A stretch of DNA of 17,269 nucleotides from Burkholderiales bacterium (lineage in GTDB: Bacteria > Pseudomonadota > Gammaproteobacteria > Burkholderiales > Casimicrobiaceae). Shown one piece after another: positions 14,694-17,269 of the stretch (positions are counted from its first letter, which is position 1; every line of letters starts with the position of its first letter). The position numbers and the translations under genes are program-made. The notes under the pieces are model-generated. The model ran no database searches, had not been told where the DNA came from, and saw only the letters and a list, made by a program, of their open reading frames with translations. The stretch is from the NCBI GenBank assembly GCA_025354075.1, contig JANXNO010000522.1, forward strand, positions 1 through 17,269. The letters run 5' to 3'.

Positions 14694-15671
14694 GTGAAAA
14701 TTCTCGTCGTCAAAACGTCGTCGATGGGGGACGTCGTGCACACGATGCCCACCATTTCTGACATCGCAGCCAGCGTCGCGAACGTACAGATTGACTGGCT
14801 GGTAGAGGCCCCGTTCGCCGCGTTGCCCGCCATGCATCCGGCGATTCGAACGGTGATTCCGATTGCCTGGCGCAAATGGCGAAAACGCCTGTTCGCCGCC
14901 GACACCCGAGCTGCGCTGTCTGCTGCTCGCGCGCAATTAAAAGCGGAGCGGTACGACTTGATCATCGACTTCCAGGGGCTTATCAAAAGTGCGCTGTGGG
15001 CAACGCAAGCGCGTGGTCCGCGCGCGGGCTTCGACTGGGCCAGCGCCCGGGAACCTCTGGCGTCTTTGTTCTACGCAAAGCGCGCCGCAGTGGAGGTAAA
15101 TCAGCACGCGGTCGAACGCTCGCGACAGCTCGCGGCGGCCCATTTGAACTACAGCGTAACGGGCGCGCAGCGCTTCGGTTTGCGTGCGCCGAATGCCAAT
15201 TGGCATCCGCAAGGCAAGCGTTATGCGGTGCTGATCACCGGAGCCAGCCGTCCGGAAAAACTGTGGCCAGAATCGTCGTGGCAAGCTATTGCCGCAGCGC
15301 TCACCGCGCAAGGCCTAGCGCTTGTATGGTTCTGGGGTAGCGCGGTCGAAGGCGAACGCGCGAAGCGGTTAGCGGCAGTGTCTGGTGGCGAAGTGCCGCC
15401 TTTCCTTACCGTGAACGACGCCAGCGCCGTGCTGGCCAGAGCTTCGTTGTGTGTGGGCCTCGACACCGGATTCACTCACATTGCAGCAGCCTTCGGCGTC
15501 GCCACAATCGGCATCTACTGCGACCATGAGCCGGGCTTGGTTGGCATTGTTGGCGACGGGAATGTGGCGAGCGTGGGTGGGCGAGGCATGGTACCTACCG
15601 TTACAGAGGTAGCAGCGTTATTGCCTGCGCCTCAAATGCCTGAGGCGGATCGACGCGAGAGTCCAAGGTAG
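14694..15671 (+). CDS. waaC: Lipopolysaccharide heptosyltransferase I (WaaC)
   Basis: Adds the first L-glycero-D-manno-heptose from ADP-heptose to Kdo of the lipid A inner core, on the cytosolic face of the inner membrane. At 325 residues it is close to the E. coli length. The N-terminus VKTSSMGDVVHTMPTISDI (6-24) is diagnostic of WaaC, with catalytic-candidate Asp13; FDWASAREPLASLFYAKRAA (113-132) and HAVERSRQLAA (138-148) also match WaaC. The donor-side motifs are GASRPEKLWP (183-192) with a conserved Lys189, LDTGFTHIAAA (256-266) and IYCDHEPGL in the place of the usual SP loop. The start is GTG 14694; the next ATG would cut the essential KTSSMGD motif. A terminator candidate follows at 15748. 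Confidence 0.93.
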   Translation: MKILVVKTSSMGDVVHTMPTISDIAASVANVQIDWLVEAPFAALPAMHPAIRTVIPIAWRKWRKRLFAADTRAALSAARAQLKAERYDLIIDFQGLIKSALWATQARGPRAGFDWASAREPLASLFYAKRAAVEVNQHAVERSRQLAAAHLNYSVTGAQRFGLRAPNANWHPQGKRYAVLITGASRPEKLWPESSWQAIAAALTAQGLALVWFWGSAVEGERAKRLAAVSGGEVPPFLTVNDASAVLARASLCVGLDTGFTHIAAAFGVATIGIYCDHEPGLVGIVGDGNVASVGGRGMVPTVTEVAALLPAPQMPEADRRESPR

Positions 15672-15747
15672 CCGGCACTACGGTGCAGTTAAGTGCCCGT
15701 TGCAAACGCTGATGAGATGGGCCCTACAGGCTTTAAGCGAGCCATGA

Positions 15748-15779
15748 CGCTGGACACAACCGTGCCAGCGACTTCTTTT
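15748..15779 (+). terminator. Rho-independent terminator candidate after waaC
   Basis: CGCTGG (15748-15753) plus CAC (15755-15757) pairs with GTG (15762-15764) plus CCAGCG (15765-15770), giving a 9-bp stem with one bulged A and an AACC loop. It is followed by ACTTCTTTTG, a short T-rich tail. It lies about 75 bases after the waaC stop and well before the next start codon. A smaller GGCT/AGCC hairpin lies just upstream (near 15729-15743). Confidence 0.6.
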
Positions 15780-15895
15780 GCATCAGGATTGCTGCATCCT
15801 ACCTGGGCGAGTGGGGGTAAGCATATTTATTTCGCACAAACTGCCAACGAAGGTGTAATTTGAATTGGTAGCCGGACGCACGCGCACAAAATCGA

Positions 15896-15940
15896 TTCAG
15901 AATCGGTTATTCATAATCAAAAAAGTTCTGAGGGGGATGG
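15896..15940 (+). promoter_or_regulatory. AT-rich leader with small palindrome and ribosome site before the beta-helix gene
   Basis: The bases before the start at 15942 become AT-rich, with a 5-bp stem CGATT-CAG-AATCG (15893-15905) and TCATAAT (15911-15917), a possible -10 box without a clear -35. A purine-rich GAGGGGG (15930-15936) precedes the ATG and fixes the start. The exact promoter is not resolved. Confidence 0.3.
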
Positions 15941-15941
15941 T

Positions 15942-17269
15942 ATGAACATAAGGTGTATTCCGTGGCCGGCGTGGAGAGCATTGCCAATCTGGCGAGCTTC
16001 TTCGTCGATAGTTGTGTCGTTAGTTGTTTCGATGTGTGTCTCATTGGCGGTTCAGGCGGCACCCATTGCCGTCACCAGCATTGCCGATGACGTGTTCATC
16101 AACGCGTCGGGGCAGCTGTTTTCTGACGCGGCTTATACCGTGCCGGCGAACGTACCGGTGGGCTATTGCACACTGCGCATGGCGCTTTCTGCCGCCAATC
16201 GCGACACGGCGACCGGTGGATGCTCCGCGGGCAGCGGCAGCGACACCATCAACTTCTCCGTTCCTGCAAATAGCACGATTACCGTCGCGCAAGTGGCGAT
16301 GGATCCCGCGCCGTCTCCGTTCGTCCCGCCAGCAACGTGGTTGCTGTACTCGACGCGGGTAACGTAGTCATCACCGGGCCCGGAAGTGCCGCACTTAGTA
16401 TCAATGGCGGTGGTCGCGGTGCTACGGCTATTGGCCAGCGAACGCTGGTTATCAGCAACAATGACGTGGCGACCGATGCGCCAGCCACGATCACCGGAGT
16501 TTCATTCAAGGAGGGCCGGAACATCGGTGGTGGCGGCGGATGCATCTTTTCGCGTGAATCGTTGACGCTGACCGATGTGCGCTTTGAGGGCTGTGAGGCC
16601 GTGGGCAGTGCTTCCGGCACAGTAGGCGGTGGCGCGCTCGCCATGAGCGTTGTCGGCGTGACCGACCCGCGGCCCAACGCGACGCTCAGCAATGTCAAGT
16701 TCATTGGTAATCGGGCTGTACATGGCTCGGCAGCGAGTTCGAGTTGCTGTGGTGCAGCCAGTTTTGGCAACGGCACCGCGTTCGTGGGCTCGGTGACCAT
16801 CGCCGACAGCCAGTTCATCGGCAACGTGGGCGAATCGGTGGGCGCACTGCGCATTCAAAACGGCAGCTCTGCCACCCTCACCAATACCCAGTTCGTGACC
16901 AACGCCGCGACGACGGGCAACAACGGCGCGTTTCAGATCACCAACATGTCCGGTACGGTGACGCTGAATGGCGGCGGCACGGTGGGAAATTCCGCCGCGG
17001 GACGCCGCGGTGGCGGCAGCATCATCACGGTCGGCTCGGCGGTCAGCTCGGGCGATGTGGTCTCAATTTCCAACTGGTCGTTCATTGGCAACGCGGTCGG
17101 TCAGGACATTGGCGGGCTCGATATCCTGACCGACACCTTTGATGCAAGCGGCAACTGCCTATATGCGCAGCTCAAGGACGTGCGGCTGACCAATGTCTAC
17201 TTCGAGAGAAACATTGCGGGGACGTCGCGCGGCGGCTTCCGTGTCGGCTGCAGCGGCAACCTGGCGATG
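15942..17269 (+). pseudogene. Secreted beta-helix protein with CSLR-type motif, frameshifted and cut by the window edge
   Basis: The first frame encodes 141 residues: a long signal peptide (hydrophobic about 20-37, ending AVQA/AP), then CTLRMALSAAN (76-86) and SGSDTINFSVPANSTITV, the same N-terminal module as the gene at the left edge. That frame hits TAG at 16365-16367. The continuation is in the frame starting at 16310, open without stop to the window end (320 codons), with at least five beta-helix rungs of form xLxNxxFxxN: NVKFIGN, DSQFIGN, NTQFVTN, NWSFIGN, NVYFERN. The second frame is closed upstream by TAG at 16271-16273, so the shift lies between 16274 and 16364, and a missing single base explains it. 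It may be a true mutation, phase variation or a sequencing error. The C-terminus is outside the window. Function unknown; probably surface-exposed. Confidence 0.82.

Noticed and set aside
16308..16312. Programmed -1 ribosomal frameshift as explanation for the beta-helix frame change
   Set aside because: A slip back by one base would join the frames here, but there is no X-XXY-YYZ slippery heptamer in the interval and no obvious stimulatory hairpin; mutation or sequencing error is simpler.
16744..17142. 132-residue plus-strand frame near the right edge
   Set aside because: Arg/Gln-rich shadow of the beta-helix reading frame, which itself shows regular rung repeats.

Overview
The window reads as chromosomal DNA of a GC-rich proteobacterium, most likely a betaproteobacterium (Burkholderiales-like). 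The grounds are a thrW-type tRNA-Thr(CGU), an RlmB methyltransferase, a dipeptide-type ABC transporter operon carrying hippurate-hydrolase-like M20 peptidases, Gram-negative LPS-core genes (WaaC heptosyltransferase, a second GT9 enzyme, an O-antigen ligase family protein) and two very large secreted beta-helix proteins with the N-terminal CSLR-type motif. This placement is inference from gene types; no 16S or marker search was possible.

Layout. (1) 1-1176, minus: 5' part of a secreted beta-helix protein that runs off the left edge. (2) 1177-1551: non-coding, with a palindromic repeat and a nested inverted repeat that have a diverged counterpart near 10490-10640. (3) 1552-2614, minus: tRNA-Thr(CGU) followed by an IclR-family regulator, with several small palindromes between them. 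(4) 2744-3514, plus: rlmB. (5) 3615-10437, plus: a seven-gene unit of permease, two tandem M20 amidohydrolases, second permease, small lipoprotein and two ATPases. It encodes almost a whole Opp/Dpp importer plus two cytosolic hydrolases, but no periplasmic binding protein. (6) 10638-11626, minus: a DUF6886-type protein and an NTF2-like protein, probably co-transcribed. (7) 11673-15671: a cell-envelope group. The O-antigen ligase family gene (+) converges on and overlaps a GT9 gene (-); that GT9 gene is divergent from a DUF4254 gene (+) followed by waaC (+). A good terminator candidate closes this group. (8) 15942-17269, plus: a second secreted beta-helix protein, frameshifted near residue 111-141 and cut by the right edge.

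How the parts work together. The transporter operon probably imports peptides or N-acyl amino acids, which the M20 enzymes would hydrolyse in the cytoplasm. The binding protein must come from elsewhere. The IclR protein resembles AllR-like regulators and could control such a catabolic operon, but rlmB and the tRNA lie between them, so the link is only a guess. The envelope group should act on the inner core of LPS and on polymer ligation; DUF4254 sits between two GT9 genes and is a candidate accessory protein.

The most unusual items are the orphan transporter/M20 operon with its unnamed lipoprotein, the frameshifted beta-helix gene, the dispersed palindromic element, the symmetric 9-bp inverted repeat between the NTF2-like and O-antigen ligase genes, and the palindrome-rich spacer between the tRNA and the IclR gene. 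I did not find a CRISPR array, phage, transposase or an obvious defence system.
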